Shown one piece after another: positions 5,858 to 16,158 of a stretch of DNA of 56,527 bases. The translations under genes were made by a program, and so were the position numbers. The stretch's first letter is position 1; each line of letters opens with the position of its first letter. The notes under the pieces are model-generated. The model was not told where the DNA came from, made no database searches, and worked only from the letters and a program-made list of their open reading frames with translations. This DNA is from an uncultured beta proteobacterium (GTDB taxonomy: Bacteria; Pseudomonadota; Gammaproteobacteria; Burkholderiales; Burkholderiaceae): assembly GCA_903871735.1 (NCBI GenBank), contig CAIQHU010000155.1, positions 1 through 56,527 on the forward strand, in the 5' to 3' direction.

Positions 5858-7948
5858 ATGACTATAAAGCTTGTCCCTCTACTCAATCGTGAATTAGGTC
5901 AATTAGAATTTAATCGACGGGTATTGGCCCAAGCTGAAAACCCACAAACTCCTATTTTAGAGAGACTTCGATTTGTTTGTATTGTCTCGAGCAATATGGA
6001 TGAGTTCTTTGAAATCCGCATGTCCGGTCTCAAGGAGCAATTAAGAGAAAACCCCCTCAAAGTCTTGGCGGATGGGCAAACAGTCCAAGACTCCTACCGT
6101 CAAATTACTCTGCAAGCCCGGCAATTAATTGAAAAAAAATATCGCCTCTTGCAAGAAGTTATCTTTCCTCAACTCAATCAAGAAAAAATCTTCTTCAAAT
6201 ACCAATCAGCGTGGACCAAAAAGCAACGTCTGTGGGCTCGAAATTTTTTCCACACGGAGTTAGTGCCAGTATTAACGCCCATTGCACTCGATCCTGCCCA
6301 TCCTTTTCCAAAAGTCATTAATAAAAGTTTAAACTTTTTAGTTACCCTCCAAGGGCAAGATTCATTCGGTAGAAAACCGCATCTGGCTGTAGTTCAAGCA
6401 CCGAGAGCCCTACCCCGGGTAGTTAGAATGCCAGCACACTTAGAAAGCAATGGCGAAACCTGCTTCGTTCTGCTCTCCTCCTTTATGCAAGCCTTTGTAC
6501 CCGAATTATTTACTGGTATGGAAGTAACCGGTTGCTACCAGTTTCGGGTAACTCGCAATTCCGACCTGTTTGTTTCAGAAGATGATATGACCGATCTTCG
6601 TAGCGCACTCCAAGGAGAACTCTCAACCCGCCACTTAGGGGATGCTGTTCGTCTGGAAGTTGCTTCTGGAACCCCTGCGGAGTTGATCCAACGGTTAAGA
6701 GTTGAATGTGATCTGAACGAAAGTGACTGCTATCAAGTAAACGGCCCAGTTAATCTCGTTAGACTCTTTCAAGTACCCGATTTAATCGATCGATCTGATC
6801 TAAAATTTGTAGAAGTTAAGCCGACTATTCCTAAAATTCTTTTAGACGAAAAGCCTATTTTTGATATTATTAGTCAGCAAGATGTCCTCCTACATCACCC
6901 TTATGAGAGTTTTTTACCCGTTCTAACACTGCTTCGTCAAGCCGCAAAAGATCCACAAGTGCTCGCCATTAAACAAACTGTTTATCGAACAGGTGATGAG
7001 TCACAGGTGATGGATGCGTTAATGGAAGCTGCCAAAAATGGCAAAGAAGTGACTGTGGTCGTGGAACTATTAGCCCGTTTTGATGAACAAACTAATATGC
7101 AATGGGCCGCCAAACTTGAAAGTGTTGGAGCCCATGTTATATATGGGGTAATTGGCCATAAATGCCATGCCAAGATGCTCTTAATTGTGCGCAAAGAACT
7201 CATTACAAAAGGTCGAGGTAAGGGTAAATATGTACTGAAGCGCTACGCGCATTTGGGTACCGGAAACTACCATCCAAGAACTGCCAAACTCTATACCGAT
7301 TTTGGCTTACTAACATCTCATCCACAAATTACGCAAGACATGCATTTTGTCTTTCAACAGATGACAGGTACTGCTATACAGCCGACTTTGGCAACCTTGT
7401 GGCAATCGCCATTTACCATGCAAAATCAAATTATTCGGCATATCCGAGCAGAAATACGAACTGCAAAATCTGGTAAAAAAGCCGTAATTATCGCAAAAAT
7501 GAATGCCCTGTTAGAGCCCAGCGTGATTCAAGAGCTTTATAGAGCTTCTCAAGCAGGTGTAAAAATAGATCTCATTATTCGGGGAGTCTGCGCCCTGAAG
7601 CCTGGAGTTCCGGGACTATCTGAAAATATTCGCGTGCGATCGATTATCGGTCGATTCTTGGAACATCATCGAATTTATTACTTTTTGGCGCAAGGTGAAG
7701 AGCAGGTATACCTATCAAGCGCCGACTGGATGGACCGCAATCTATATCGTCGCGTAGAAGTTGCCTTTCCTATTCTTGACCCAGAAATCAAGGCCAGAGT
7801 TATCCGTGAAGGCCTAGAAATACTTCTGCAAGATAACGCCTCAGCTTGGATAATGCAGTCTAATGGAAGTTATCAACCAATTCAATCCCGTAGTAAGTTA
7901 AAGAAAGTTGGTCAGCAAGAATTGCTGCAACTCATTCAAAAAAAATAG
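5858..7948 (+). CDS. ppk: Polyphosphate kinase PPK1
   Basis: This 696-residue protein is a full-length PPK1. The N-terminal domain begins with the typical NRELGQLEFNRRVL and DEFFEIRMSGLKEQ motifs. The two phospholipase-D-like catalytic domains follow, with VKQ/IKQTVYRTGDES-like nucleotide-binding residues and the segment YAHLGTGNYHPRTAKLYTDFG, which contains the autophosphorylated histidine. The C-terminus retains HHRIYYF and SADWMDRNL. It reversibly polymerises the gamma-phosphate of ATP into polyphosphate. It diverges from ppx and converges with phoR, with only 12 bases between the stop codons. No clear Shine-Dalgarno is visible, but the start matches the family N-terminus. Confidence 0.96.
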   Translation: MTIKLVPLLNRELGQLEFNRRVLAQAENPQTPILERLRFVCIVSSNMDEFFEIRMSGLKEQLRENPLKVLADGQTVQDSYRQITLQARQLIEKKYRLLQEVIFPQLNQEKIFFKYQSAWTKKQRLWARNFFHTELVPVLTPIALDPAHPFPKVINKSLNFLVTLQGQDSFGRKPHLAVVQAPRALPRVVRMPAHLESNGETCFVLLSSFMQAFVPELFTGMEVTGCYQFRVTRNSDLFVSEDDMTDLRSALQGELSTRHLGDAVRLEVASGTPAELIQRLRVECDLNESDCYQVNGPVNLVRLFQVPDLIDRSDLKFVEVKPTIPKILLDEKPIFDIISQQDVLLHHPYESFLPVLTLLRQAAKDPQVLAIKQTVYRTGDESQVMDALMEAAKNGKEVTVVVELLARFDEQTNMQWAAKLESVGAHVIYGVIGHKCHAKMLLIVRKELITKGRGKGKYVLKRYAHLGTGNYHPRTAKLYTDFGLLTSHPQITQDMHFVFQQMTGTAIQPTLATLWQSPFTMQNQIIRHIRAEIRTAKSGKKAVIIAKMNALLEPSVIQELYRASQAGVKIDLIIRGVCALKPGVPGLSENIRVRSIIGRFLEHHRIYYFLAQGEEQVYLSSADWMDRNLYRRVEVAFPILDPEIKARVIREGLEILLQDNASAWIMQSNGSYQPIQSRSKLKKVGQQELLQLIQKK

Positions 7949-7960
7949 CGCGCAAGTCTT

Positions 7961-9280
7961 TTACTCTGCGATATTCAAGGCCCCATCGACTAGTCGGTCT
8001 TTGACAAAAACTATCTCAAAAGTACTCCCCTGACCAATTTGACTCTCAATGCGTAACTCCGCTTGATGGCGCATTGCAACGTGCTTAACAATTGCTAGGC
8101 CTAAACCAGTTCCACCTGTGTCTCTCGAACGGCTTAAGTCGACCCGGTAAAACCGTTCTGTAATTCTTGGAATATGTTCAGGAGCAATCCCAAGCCCACT
8201 GTCAGTGACTGCAAATCGGGCTCCGCCATCCGGCAGATCGCTCCAATCAATTAAGATCGCCCCACCCTCTGGCGAGTATCGAATAGCATTATTTACTAAA
8301 TTACCAAACGCTGAAATAATTTCACTATCAGAGCCTAAAACATACTTATGCGAACTTACCCTTAAAGTTAATAGATGCCGTCCCTTTGATAAACTTCTTG
8401 CATCTGTCATTAACCTTTCAAAAACTTCAGCTAAGTTGACCGTTCTTGTCTTTGGAGATACTGGACTGCTATCTAGACGTGTCAGTATCAGCAACTCATC
8501 GACTAAAGTTAGCATTCTATCGGACTGGGTCACCATAATTTCTAAATAACGGGCTTTTTCTTCCTCGGAAAGAGGTAAGTCTCGAATGGTTTCTAAAAAA
8601 CCACTCATTATCGTCAATGGAGTGCGTAATTCGTGCGAGACATTCGCTACAAAATCTTGCCGAATCGCTTCATTTTTTTTAATCGCTGTGATGTCTTGAC
8701 TTAACAGTAATTTCTGACTCTCCCCGTAAGGGATGATCTGCAGCCGAAGCATTACCTGGCCACTCTCTCCCATATGATCTAGCTGTAAAGGCATAGAGAA
8801 GTCTGCCTCCTGCATATACTGCACAAAATCCGGATGACGCAATAAAAAGGCTACGGGCTGATTTGTATCACGTACCGGGTCAATCCGAAAATGCTCCCGA
8901 CAGATCTTATTACACCACTTAATACGATCCATCTTATCGAGCATGATTAAGCCATTTGGTGAGGCTTGTACCCCCTGAATAAACCGATCATACTGGTCTG
9001 CAGCAGCAGATATTTCTTGGTGCAAAACCTTGGATTTTTTTTCTAATAAACCATAAATTTCTCGCCATAAACCCAAGCCACGCTTTCGACCTATTAAGTC
9101 ATCCTTGAGTAATAAATCATGTAGTCGATTAATATTCCATAACTGGAAATAATAGGCCACAATAACCACCCCTATTAAGAAATAGGGCATAGTCTGCCAA
9201 GAGATTAGCTCAGCCCAAAGAAAGCTGACAATCATTAGTACAATTAAAAAATAAAAAAAACGAAGTCCCAAATTCGGCAT
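7961..9280 (-). CDS. phoR: Phosphate regulon sensor histidine kinase PhoR
   Basis: This 439-residue membrane kinase has two N-terminal transmembrane helices (about 7-27 and 31-48) with almost no periplasmic loop, a PAS domain (about 95-195), a HisKA domain with the phospho-acceptor histidine at residue 216 in FVANVSHELRTPLT, and a HATPase domain with N-box FGNLVNNAIRYSPEGG and G-boxes DSGLGI and GGTGLGLAI. It phosphorylates PhoB when the Pst system signals phosphate shortage. It ends the operon, 12 bases after phoB. The lack of a sensory periplasmic domain is normal for PhoR, which is controlled through PhoU and PstSCAB. Confidence 0.95.
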   Translation of the reverse strand: MPNLGLRFFYFLIVLMIVSFLWAELISWQTMPYFLIGVVIVAYYFQLWNINRLHDLLLKDDLIGRKRGLGLWREIYGLLEKKSKVLHQEISAAADQYDRFIQGVQASPNGLIMLDKMDRIKWCNKICREHFRIDPVRDTNQPVAFLLRHPDFVQYMQEADFSMPLQLDHMGESGQVMLRLQIIPYGESQKLLLSQDITAIKKNEAIRQDFVANVSHELRTPLTIMSGFLETIRDLPLSEEEKARYLEIMVTQSDRMLTLVDELLILTRLDSSPVSPKTRTVNLAEVFERLMTDARSLSKGRHLLTLRVSSHKYVLGSDSEIISAFGNLVNNAIRYSPEGGAILIDWSDLPDGGARFAVTDSGLGIAPEHIPRITERFYRVDLSRSRDTGGTGLGLAIVKHVAMRHQAELRIESQIGQGSTFEIVFVKDRLVDGALNIAE

Positions 9281-9292
9281 GGGACTATTATT

Positions 9293-10006
9293 TCACGAAA
9301 TGGGTATTGGATTACGAGTTAGCCTATACCCACTTCCTCGAACCGTCTCAATCATCGTCTCACAACCAATGGGGCTTAATACCGCACGCAGACGTTTAAT
9401 ATGGACATCAACTGTTCTTTCCTCAACAAAGACATGGTCTCCCCAAACCTTATCTAATAGCTGTCCACGGGTATGAACCCTCTCCGTATTTGCCATAAAA
9501 AACCGCAATAAACGAAATTCAGTAGGACCAAGCTCTACTTTCACAAGCCTACCAGACTGGTTAAAAGTAACCCGGTGGGTTGTTGAGTCTAAAGTCAAAC
9601 CATTAATCTCTAACACTTCTTCCTTGAGCTGTGGAGACATCCGGCGCAAAATCGCTCGAATCCTAGCAATTAACTCTTTGGGAGAGAAAGGTTTCGTTAA
9701 ATAATCATCCCCCCCAGCATTTAATCCAGTCAATTTATCTGCTTCTTCAGAGCGGGCAGTTAAAAAAATAATCGGAATATCCTTAGTGCGCTCATTGGCA
9801 CGAATTTCTTTAGCAAATTGCACTCCAGATTTGCCAGGTAACATCCAATCTAAAACAATTAAATCTGGTAAAACATCACGCATGAGTTGCAAAGCTTGAT
9901 CCGCTTGAAAAGCTCTTACGGGTAAAAAACCCTCATGACTTAAGTGAACAGAAATTAACTCGGCGATCGATGGCTCATCTTCAACAATTAATATGCTACT
10001 TGCCAT
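9293..10006 (-). CDS. phoB: Phosphate regulon response regulator PhoB
   Basis: This 237-residue OmpR/PhoB-family regulator has an N-terminal receiver domain with acidic residues E9-D10, phospho-acceptor D53 in LIVLDWMLPGKSG, Thr in FLTAR and Lys in YLTKPFSPKEL. The C-terminal winged-helix domain ends with VDVHIKRLRAVL and GSGYRL. Phosphorylated PhoB dimers bind 18-base Pho boxes and recruit sigma-70 RNA polymerase. It lies 2 bases downstream of phoU and just ahead of phoR. It is the expected activator at the four Pho-box-like regions described in this window, including the lipid genes. Confidence 0.96.
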   Translation of the reverse strand: MASSILIVEDEPSIAELISVHLSHEGFLPVRAFQADQALQLMRDVLPDLIVLDWMLPGKSGVQFAKEIRANERTKDIPIIFLTARSEEADKLTGLNAGGDDYLTKPFSPKELIARIRAILRRMSPQLKEEVLEINGLTLDSTTHRVTFNQSGRLVKVELGPTEFRLLRFFMANTERVHTRGQLLDKVWGDHVFVEERTVDVHIKRLRAVLSPIGCETMIETVRGSGYRLTRNPIPIS

Positions 10007-10008
10007 AT

Positions 10009-10713
10009 CTATTTATTCGCCTCTTCAATCAACTTATCTTGTGGAATATGGCGCACATCAGCGCCTTTATCTACATAAATAACAAATTCGGCGATATTCT
10101 TAGCATGATCACCAATACGCTCGACAGCCTTTGCGATAAAAAGAAATTCTAGGGCTATTGAAATGATACTAGGGTCTTCACTCATATAGGAAGTTAACTT
10201 TCGCACAAATCCACGAAACTCATTATCAATCTCAATGTCATCAGCTACAATTACAGCCGCCGCTTTTGAATCGCCCCTTGCAAATGCGTCCAACGATCTA
10301 CGCAGCAAACCTAGTGCCATTTGTCCAGCAATCCGAATTTCAGCAACATTGATTTGATATTTTAGATTCGCTTCAAAGATTTTTTTAATCCTTGCAGCAA
10401 TATGATCTGCCTCATCCCCAACCCGCTCCAAGTTTGAAGCGGCTTTAGTAACGGCCAACACTAAGCGCAAATCTCTAGCAGCAGGTTGGCGCATAGCTAA
10501 AATTTCAGCACACTCAGCATCAATGTTTAACTCAAGTTGATTGACTTCTTTTTCTAACAGCAAAACCTCATCAGCCAACTCAATATCCATAGTCGCAAAT
10601 GCTTTCATCGTCTTAGCAACTTGGGATTCAACGAGTCCACCCATCGCCAATAAATGCGAATTGATTTTATCTAATTCGTTATCAAATTGTGTTGAAATGT
10701 GTTTATCTGGCAT
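10009..10713 (-). CDS. phoU: Phosphate transport system regulator PhoU
   Basis: From the chosen start the protein is 234 residues and consists of two tandem three-helix PhoU domains, each with the metal-binding E/DxxxD pattern (for example RVGDEADHIAARI and RIGDHAKNIAEFV). PhoU links the PstSCAB transporter to PhoR and keeps the Pho regulon off when phosphate is ample. I chose the ATG at 10713 (MPDKHISTQ) because an AGGAG ribosome-binding site sits 6 bases upstream. An in-frame ATG 24 bases earlier overlaps the pstB stop and has no such site. Confidence 0.93.
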   Translation of the reverse strand: MPDKHISTQFDNELDKINSHLLAMGGLVESQVAKTMKAFATMDIELADEVLLLEKEVNQLELNIDAECAEILAMRQPAARDLRLVLAVTKAASNLERVGDEADHIAARIKKIFEANLKYQINVAEIRIAGQMALGLLRRSLDAFARGDSKAAAVIVADDIEIDNEFRGFVRKLTSYMSEDPSIISIALEFLFIAKAVERIGDHAKNIAEFVIYVDKGADVRHIPQDKLIEEANK

Positions 10714-10736
10714 ATTTTCTCCTAAATTCAAATGCA

Positions 10737-11591
10737 TTAACCAAAACGACCAGTAATATAATCCTCAGTCTCTTTTCGATCTGGTTTTAAAAATATCTGC
10801 TTCGTTTGATTAAATTCTATTAATTCTCCAAGATACATAAAAGCAGTGTAATCAGAAACGCGAGCAGCTTGTTGCATATTGTGGGTAACTATTGCAACTG
10901 TGTAGTCTTTCTTTAACTCATGAACTAATTCTTCTACCTTGCCAGTTGAAATCGGATCAAGTGCCGAAGTTGGCTCATCTAATAATAAAACAGAGGGTTT
11001 TACAGCGACCCCCCTCGCAATACATAAACGCTGTTGCTGTCCACCAGATAACGACAAGCCACTTTGTCCAAGCTTATCTTTCACTTCACCCCATAAGGCT
11101 GCCTTATTTAAAGCCCACTCTACACGCTCATCCATGTCCGTCTTATCTAGACTCTCATACAGCTTTACCCCAAAAGCAATATTGTCATAAATAGACATTG
11201 GAAAAGGTGTTGGCTTTTGGAAAATCATGCCAACTTTAGACCTCAGTAAATTCAAATCACGACCTGGTTCTAAAATATTTTCACCATATAAGTTGATCTC
11301 ACCATCAGCTCGCTGGCCTGGATATAAATCATACATGCGGTTTAAAGTCCGCAATAAAGTCGACTTGCCACAACCTGAAGGACCAATAAAGGCAGTCACT
11401 TGATTCTCTTCAATATTCAAATTAATATTTTTGAGACCCTGAAAATTTCCATAGTAAAAATTTAAATTCCGAATTTCAATCGCATTCGATTTTTTTAGGT
11501 TACTTGCATCATGTCCAGATTGTTGCTCTTTACCACCAGCATTAGAGGCATTATTGTCCTCGTGAAACATTGTTTTCATCATCCCACTCAT
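10737..11591 (-). CDS. pstB: Phosphate ABC transporter ATP-binding protein PstB
   Basis: This 284-residue ABC ATPase has Walker [10 protein letters not shown] (70-78), signature [14 protein letters not shown], Walker [14 protein letters not shown] and the switch histidine in IVTHNMQQ. It energises phosphate import through PstA and PstC. About 35 residues precede the usual PstB start (near [18 protein letters not shown]) and look low in complexity. The start overlaps the pstA stop by four bases, which argues for coupled translation from this ATG despite the extra residues. Confidence 0.95.
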   Translation of the reverse strand: MSGMMKTMFHEDNNASNAGGKEQQSGHDASNLKKSNAIEIRNLNFYYGNFQGLKNINLNIEENQVTAFIGPSGCGKSTLLRTLNRMYDLYPGQRADGEINLYGENILEPGRDLNLLRSKVGMIFQKPTPFPMSIYDNIAFGVKLYESLDKTDMDERVEWALNKAALWGEVKDKLGQSGLSLSGGQQQRLCIARGVAVKPSVLLLDEPTSALDPISTGKVEELVHELKKDYTVAIVTHNMQQAARVSDYTAFMYLGELIEFNQTKQIFLKPDRKETEDYITGRFG

Positions 11592-12472
11592 AACTTATCC
11601 TTTTCACTAAAAACAACCCTAGCTAAAATGTTCAACCCAAGTACTGCAAATGTAATGATCAGCGCCGCCGCCCAAGCTAAATTAACCCAATTATCATACG
11701 GGCTCATCGCAAATTGGAAAATTACTACCGGTAAATTAGCCATTGGGCTATTCATGTTCGACGAAAAAAACTGGTTATTCAGGGCCGTAAAGAGCAGCGG
11801 TGCTGTTTCACCACTAATACGCGCTAATGCTAAAAGGATACCCGTAATTACACCGCTTTTTGCGGCCTTTAACGTGACTGTTAAGGCCACCTTCCAGCGA
11901 GGAGCACCTAAGGCATAGGCTGCTTCACGCAGTGTTAGTGGGACTAATCGCAACATATTTTCTGTTGTGCGCAAAACAACCGGAACTGCAATCAAAGATA
12001 GAGCACACGTGCCAGCCCAGCCAGAGAAATGTCCCATCTGCGCGACCATAATGGCATAGACAAACAGACCAATCACAATCGATGGCGCGGACAACATGAT
12101 GTCTGTTACAAAGCGGGTAATCTCAGCAATTACGCTTTGCTTACCATACTCAGATAAATAAATACCTGCCAAAATACCAATCGGCGTACTTACCAGCGTT
12201 GCAAAGCCAACAATCATCAAGCTACCAACAATCGGATTAGCCAAACCCCCACCTTCAGAACCAGGTGCAGGTGTGTTTTGTATAAACAAATCCAAACTTA
12301 GAGTTGAAAAACCCTTGTATAGTAAAACACTTAAAATCCAAAACAAAAAGATCATCCCAATTAACATGGCGATCATCGATAAAGTTAAGCCAATTGTGTT
12401 CGTTCGCTTTCTTTTAGAAAAAAGCCCTGGATCAATAATGCTACTAGCTTGTCCACTTAATTTTGCTGACAT
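11588..12472 (-). CDS. pstA: Phosphate ABC transporter permease PstA
   Basis: This 294-residue inner-membrane permease has about six transmembrane helices. The first is near residues 30-52. The ABC-permease EAA-type loop reads [31 protein letters not shown]. With PstC it forms the phosphate channel driven by PstB. The start overlaps the pstC stop by one base and the end overlaps pstB by four bases, so translation along pstC-pstA-pstB is tightly coupled. Confidence 0.95.
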   Translation of the reverse strand: MSAKLSGQASSIIDPGLFSKRKRTNTIGLTLSMIAMLIGMIFLFWILSVLLYKGFSTLSLDLFIQNTPAPGSEGGGLANPIVGSLMIVGFATLVSTPIGILAGIYLSEYGKQSVIAEITRFVTDIMLSAPSIVIGLFVYAIMVAQMGHFSGWAGTCALSLIAVPVVLRTTENMLRLVPLTLREAAYALGAPRWKVALTVTLKAAKSGVITGILLALARISGETAPLLFTALNNQFFSSNMNSPMANLPVVIFQFAMSPYDNWVNLAWAAALIITFAVLGLNILARVVFSEKDKL

Positions 12473-13461
12473 TATGTTTTTGCTCCCTGACTAGCTTCCA
12501 TCCGCATTAGCATAAACTTTGCTAAGGCAAGTACGATAAACGCAATAATAAATAAAGCCAAACCTAAAGCGAATAATGATGAATAGTGCGCACCAATTTC
12601 TGCTTCGCCGAATTCGTTAGCTAAAGTCGATGCAATCGAATTCCCAGGTGCAAACAAAGAGCCTGATAATTTGTGCGCATTACCAATAACAAATGTTACT
12701 GCCATCGTCTCCCCAAGCGCTCGGCCAAAACCCAGCATAATTCCACCAATCACCCCAGTTTTGGTATATGGCAGGACAATTCTTGTAACCACCTCCCAAG
12801 TAGTACACCCGATGCCGTAGGCTGACTCTTTCAAAACGGGCGGCACAATTTCAAAAACATCACGCATCACAGAGGCAATAAAAGGCAAAATCATCATCGC
12901 CAAAATCAGCCCAGCACACAAGATGCCAATTCCATTAAACGCCCCAGCAAATAAAAAGCCAAGGCCTGGAACTTTTCCTAAAGTGGCCGCTAAGAAAGGC
13001 TGGACATAGTCAGCAAATAATGGCGCAAAGATAAATAAGCCAAACATACCATAAATAATCGAAGGAACTGCTGCTAGGATTTCTACTGCAGTCCCTAAGG
13101 GTCTACGTAAACCTTTGGGGCATATCTCTGTCAAAAATACCGCAATCCCAAAGCTTAAAGGGATCGCAATCACTAATGCGATCACAGAAGTTACTACCGT
13201 GCCATAAATTGCAATCAAACCTCCAAACTCACCCTGAATAATATCCCACTCAATCCGAGTAAAAAATCCAAATCCAAATTTATTTAAGGCAGGGTAAGCA
13301 TTAATGATTAAGGAAAGAATTATTCCTAATAAAGCAAATAAAACAATCAATGCAAAACTTTGCGTCAAGTATTTAAATAAAAAGTCAAAGACGTGTTGTC
13401 GCTTGGCAATAGCTATTGCAGCTGGATTGTGATTCGACTTGGCAGTACTCATATGGACCAT
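12472..13461 (-). CDS. pstC: Phosphate ABC transporter permease PstC
   Basis: This 329-residue permease has about six transmembrane helices and the PstC cytoplasmic loop motif [31 protein letters not shown] followed by [16 protein letters not shown]. It partners PstA in phosphate import. Two starts are possible, at 13461 and at 13452 (MSTAK), and neither has a strong ribosome-binding site. A terminator hairpin lies between pstS and this gene, so expression depends on readthrough from the pstS promoter or on an unseen internal promoter. Confidence 0.94.
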   Translation of the reverse strand: MVHMSTAKSNHNPAAIAIAKRQHVFDFLFKYLTQSFALIVLFALLGIILSLIINAYPALNKFGFGFFTRIEWDIIQGEFGGLIAIYGTVVTSVIALVIAIPLSFGIAVFLTEICPKGLRRPLGTAVEILAAVPSIIYGMFGLFIFAPLFADYVQPFLAATLGKVPGLGFLFAGAFNGIGILCAGLILAMMILPFIASVMRDVFEIVPPVLKESAYGIGCTTWEVVTRIVLPYTKTGVIGGIMLGFGRALGETMAVTFVIGNAHKLSGSLFAPGNSIASTLANEFGEAEIGAHYSSLFALGLALFIIAFIVLALAKFMLMRMEASQGAKT

Positions 13462-13472
13462 TCGGGAATATT

Positions 13473-13504
13473 AAAAAAACAATAGCCTGGGAAGGCTATT
13501 GTTT
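13473..13504 (-). terminator. Intrinsic terminator between pstS and pstC
   Basis: On the minus strand, just after pstS, a perfect 12-base-pair stem (arms 13493-13504 and 13477-13488) encloses a 4-base loop and runs straight into a tract of Ts (13479 to 13473). This is a textbook rho-independent terminator. In an ABC-importer operon it would act as a partial terminator that yields more binding protein than membrane subunits. Confidence 0.85.
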
Positions 13505-13517
13505 GATTGAGAAAGTT

Positions 13518-14549
13518 TTATTTTGCTTGAACCTGATTCCAAACAGATTTACGAATAAAGTCAGTTGTTGCATCTGGCATCGGGACGTAGTCTAAATCAA
13601 GAGCCATATTTTTACCTTCTTTAAAAGCAAAGTCAAAAAACTTCAAGACTTCCGCTGCGTTCGCTTTATTTACAGGATTTTTGTACATCAAAATAAAAGA
13701 AGCGCCAGTAATTGGCCATGAATTAGCACCGGCAGCATTGGTTAAATAAATACCCATTCCAGGAATTTTTGACCAGTCAGTACTCGCGGAAGCTGCTGCG
13801 AAAGTTAAATCATCTGGATTAACATAATTTCCTGATAAATTTTTCATCTGCGCATGAATCATTTTGTTTTTCTTAGCATAGGCATACTCTACATAACCAA
13901 TAGAATTTTTGACGCGACTCACATTGGCAGCTACACCCTCATTGCCCTTACCGCCCACAGAACTTGCTGCTGGCCACTTAACAGCCGCTCCAGCTCCTAC
14001 GGAGGATTTCCAAGACTCACTCACTTTAGCTAGGTAGTCTGTAAAAATAGCCGTTGTGCCAGATCCGTCAGCGCGGTGAACCACTGTGATATCTCCAGCT
14101 GTAATCTTTACGCCAGGGTTCAAAGCTGCAATTCTTTTATCGTTCCAGTTCGTGATATTGCCCTGAAAAATATCTGCTAAGGTAATCCCGTCTAGTTTAA
14201 TTTGGCCTGGCTTCACACCCTCGATATTCATCACTGGCACTACTCCACCAATAATTGCTGGAAACTGTACCAAACCGTCCGCCTCTAAATCCTCAAATTT
14301 AATTGGCGCATCAGTAGCTCCAAAGTCCACTGTCTTAGCCTTAATTTGCTTCATTCCACCAGAGGATCCGATCGACTGATAATTTAAACCTGAGCCTGTT
14401 TTAGCTTTATAGGCTTCGGCCCATTTAGCATAAATTGGATACGGAAACGTAGCGCCAGCACCAGTAATATCTGCTGCTAAAACTGAAAAACTCATAGTTG
14501 ATAGGGAAAGGGCTGCGATTGCAACCGTTTTTTGCAATTTCAATAACAT
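13518..14549 (-). CDS. pstS: Periplasmic phosphate-binding protein PstS
   Basis: From the chosen start the protein is 343 residues. A Sec signal peptide (MLLKLQKTVAIAALSLS, then SFSVLAAD with cleavage before D) precedes a PstS domain with ITGAGATFPYPIYAKW, the serine-rich SIGSSGG phosphate-binding loop and HRADGSGTTAIFTDYL. It captures phosphate in the periplasm for PstCA. I chose the ATG at 14549 because AAGGAT lies 7 bases upstream and because a start at 14597 would add a non-signal N-terminus and lie within the predicted promoter. It heads the Pst-Pho operon behind a multi-half-site Pho box. Confidence 0.95.
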   Translation of the reverse strand: MLLKLQKTVAIAALSLSTMSFSVLAADITGAGATFPYPIYAKWAEAYKAKTGSGLNYQSIGSSGGMKQIKAKTVDFGATDAPIKFEDLEADGLVQFPAIIGGVVPVMNIEGVKPGQIKLDGITLADIFQGNITNWNDKRIAALNPGVKITAGDITVVHRADGSGTTAIFTDYLAKVSESWKSSVGAGAAVKWPAASSVGGKGNEGVAANVSRVKNSIGYVEYAYAKKNKMIHAQMKNLSGNYVNPDDLTFAAASASTDWSKIPGMGIYLTNAAGANSWPITGASFILMYKNPVNKANAAEVLKFFDFAFKEGKNMALDLDYVPMPDATTDFIRKSVWNQVQAK

Positions 14550-14586
14550 GTTATTTATCCTTGTTGATGAATATCGCACGACGCGA

Positions 14587-14638
14587 TTTATAGACAATAC
14601 TATCGAAATATGTCAAATTGATGACATATTATTGACAG
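14587..14638 (-). promoter_or_regulatory. pstS promoter with three PhoB half-sites
   Basis: Reading the minus strand, CTGTCAA (14638-14632), ATGTCAT (14627-14621) and TTGACAT (14616-14610) are spaced by 4 bases each, matching the PhoB half-site at 6/7, 6/7 and 5/7. The first pair forms the box CTGTCAATAATATGTCAT. Candidate -10 hexamers are TATTGT (14599-14594, 10 bases after the third half-site) and TATAAA (14592-14587, 18 bases after a TTGACA inside the third half-site). Either start of transcription precedes the ATG at 14549. Confidence 0.75.
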
Positions 14639-14796
14639 GCGCGTGCAGTCTTTTTGTCGGTCCTTTATTCTAAATTTTCTCTTGTCCGCTCTTAATATTG
14701 CCTACCGAGGGCTATAAATAAATTACTGAGTCTTCAAAAACCACCCTCAAAATTAATTATCCTCGTTGAAAAAAGCGTTTGATAATCTAGTGGTGA

Positions 14797-16149
14797 TTAA
14801 GCTTTACTAGCCGATGAGACACTTTGCGATATCTTTTGGGCCGCCCACTCGGCCTTATTTCGGGTACTCGCCTCAGCCATAACCCGCAAAACCGGCTCTG
14901 TTCCCGAGGGACGTATTAAAACTCTACCAATGCTGCGCAAGTCATGCTCCACTTCTGTAATCGTATCTTTTAACTGCAGATCTTTTTTCCAATCGTAATC
15001 CTTACTAATCGCAATATTCATTAAGACCTGTGGAAATAATGAAATATCCTGTAATTGCGTCCCGATATCTTCTTTGCTCCGTTTAACCGTGGCTAAAACT
15101 TGGAGTGCAGCAATAATCCCGTCCCCTGTCGTGTGGCGATCTAAAAAGAGTAAGTGCCCAGAACCCTCTCCACCCAGGACCCAATTTTTACTTCTTAACT
15201 TTTCTAAAACATAGCGATCACCAACTAAAGCCCTCTCAAAAGGGATGCCTAGCTTCTCAAAACCTTGCTCTATCGCCAGATTAGTCATCAAAGTGCCGAC
15301 CACACCAGCCACGCTTTTACCTGCTTTTAAACGATCCTTTGCTACAACGTATAGCAATTCATCACCATTAAACAAGCGACCAGTTCGATCAACCATCTGC
15401 AACCTATCAGCATCACCGTCTAAAGCAATACCAAAGTCAGCTCCCGTTTCTTTAACTAAAGCAATGCAAGCCGCAGGCGCAGTTGCCCCAACCTGATCAT
15501 TAATATTTAATCCATTGGGTTGATTACCCAAGGGTATGACTTCGGCCCCTAACTCATGAAAAACATGGCCGGCAATGTGGTAAGCAGCGCCATGCGCTGT
15601 ATCAACCACTAACTTCATACCATGTAAATCTAAATGATTGGGAAAAGTACTCTTGCAAAATTCAATATATCGCCCCGGGGCATCATCTAGTCTTCGCGCC
15701 TTACCAAGTGACTCTGCACCAACAACTTGAAAGGGTTCAAGCAGGGCATACTCAATCTCGGACTCAATCGTATCAGATAATTTATCACCTAAGGCTGAAA
15801 AGAATTTAACGCCATTATCCTGGTAAGGATTGTGTGATGCAGATATAACCAAGCCGGCATTGAGTCGTAAAGTACTCGTTAAATATGCCACCCCCGGAGT
15901 AGGAATTGGTCCGCATAAGACAACGTCTACGCCAGCCGCAGAAAAACCCGCCTCCAGCGCAGCTTCGAGCATATAACCAGAGACCCGCGTGTCTTTGCCA
16001 ATTAAAACGGTGGTTCGGCTTCCAGCCTCGTTTCGTTTAGAAAATACACGTCCTGCCGCATACCCTAAACGCATAATAAAATCCGGCGTGATCGGAAAAG
16101 TACCGACCTCCCCCCGAATGCCGTCTGTACCAAAGTATTTTCTTGTCAT
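14797..16149 (-). CDS. glmM: Phosphoglucosamine mutase GlmM
   Basis: This 450-residue alpha-D-phosphohexomutase interconverts glucosamine-6-phosphate and glucosamine-1-phosphate on the way to UDP-GlcNAc for peptidoglycan and lipopolysaccharide. It shows the N-terminal [12 protein letters not shown] motif, the active-site phosphoserine loop [17 protein letters not shown] (about 101-117), the metal-binding DGDADR, the sugar-binding GGEGSGH and the C-terminal phosphate-binding [12 protein letters not shown]. Length is standard. It follows folP by 9 bases in the rlmE-ftsH-folP-glmM order common in Burkholderiales. Confidence 0.97.
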   Translation of the reverse strand: MTRKYFGTDGIRGEVGTFPITPDFIMRLGYAAGRVFSKRNEAGSRTTVLIGKDTRVSGYMLEAALEAGFSAAGVDVVLCGPIPTPGVAYLTSTLRLNAGLVISASHNPYQDNGVKFFSALGDKLSDTIESEIEYALLEPFQVVGAESLGKARRLDDAPGRYIEFCKSTFPNHLDLHGMKLVVDTAHGAAYHIAGHVFHELGAEVIPLGNQPNGLNINDQVGATAPAACIALVKETGADFGIALDGDADRLQMVDRTGRLFNGDELLYVVAKDRLKAGKSVAGVVGTLMTNLAIEQGFEKLGIPFERALVGDRYVLEKLRSKNWVLGGEGSGHLLFLDRHTTGDGIIAALQVLATVKRSKEDIGTQLQDISLFPQVLMNIAISKDYDWKKDLQLKDTITEVEHDLRSIGRVLIRPSGTEPVLRVMAEASTRNKAEWAAQKISQSVSSASKA

Positions 16150-16158
16150 TCAACGATT

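Noticed and set aside
14550..14597. Longer N-terminus for PstS
   Set aside because: It would displace the signal peptide from the N-terminus and place the start codon within the predicted promoter; AAGGAT precedes the downstream ATG.
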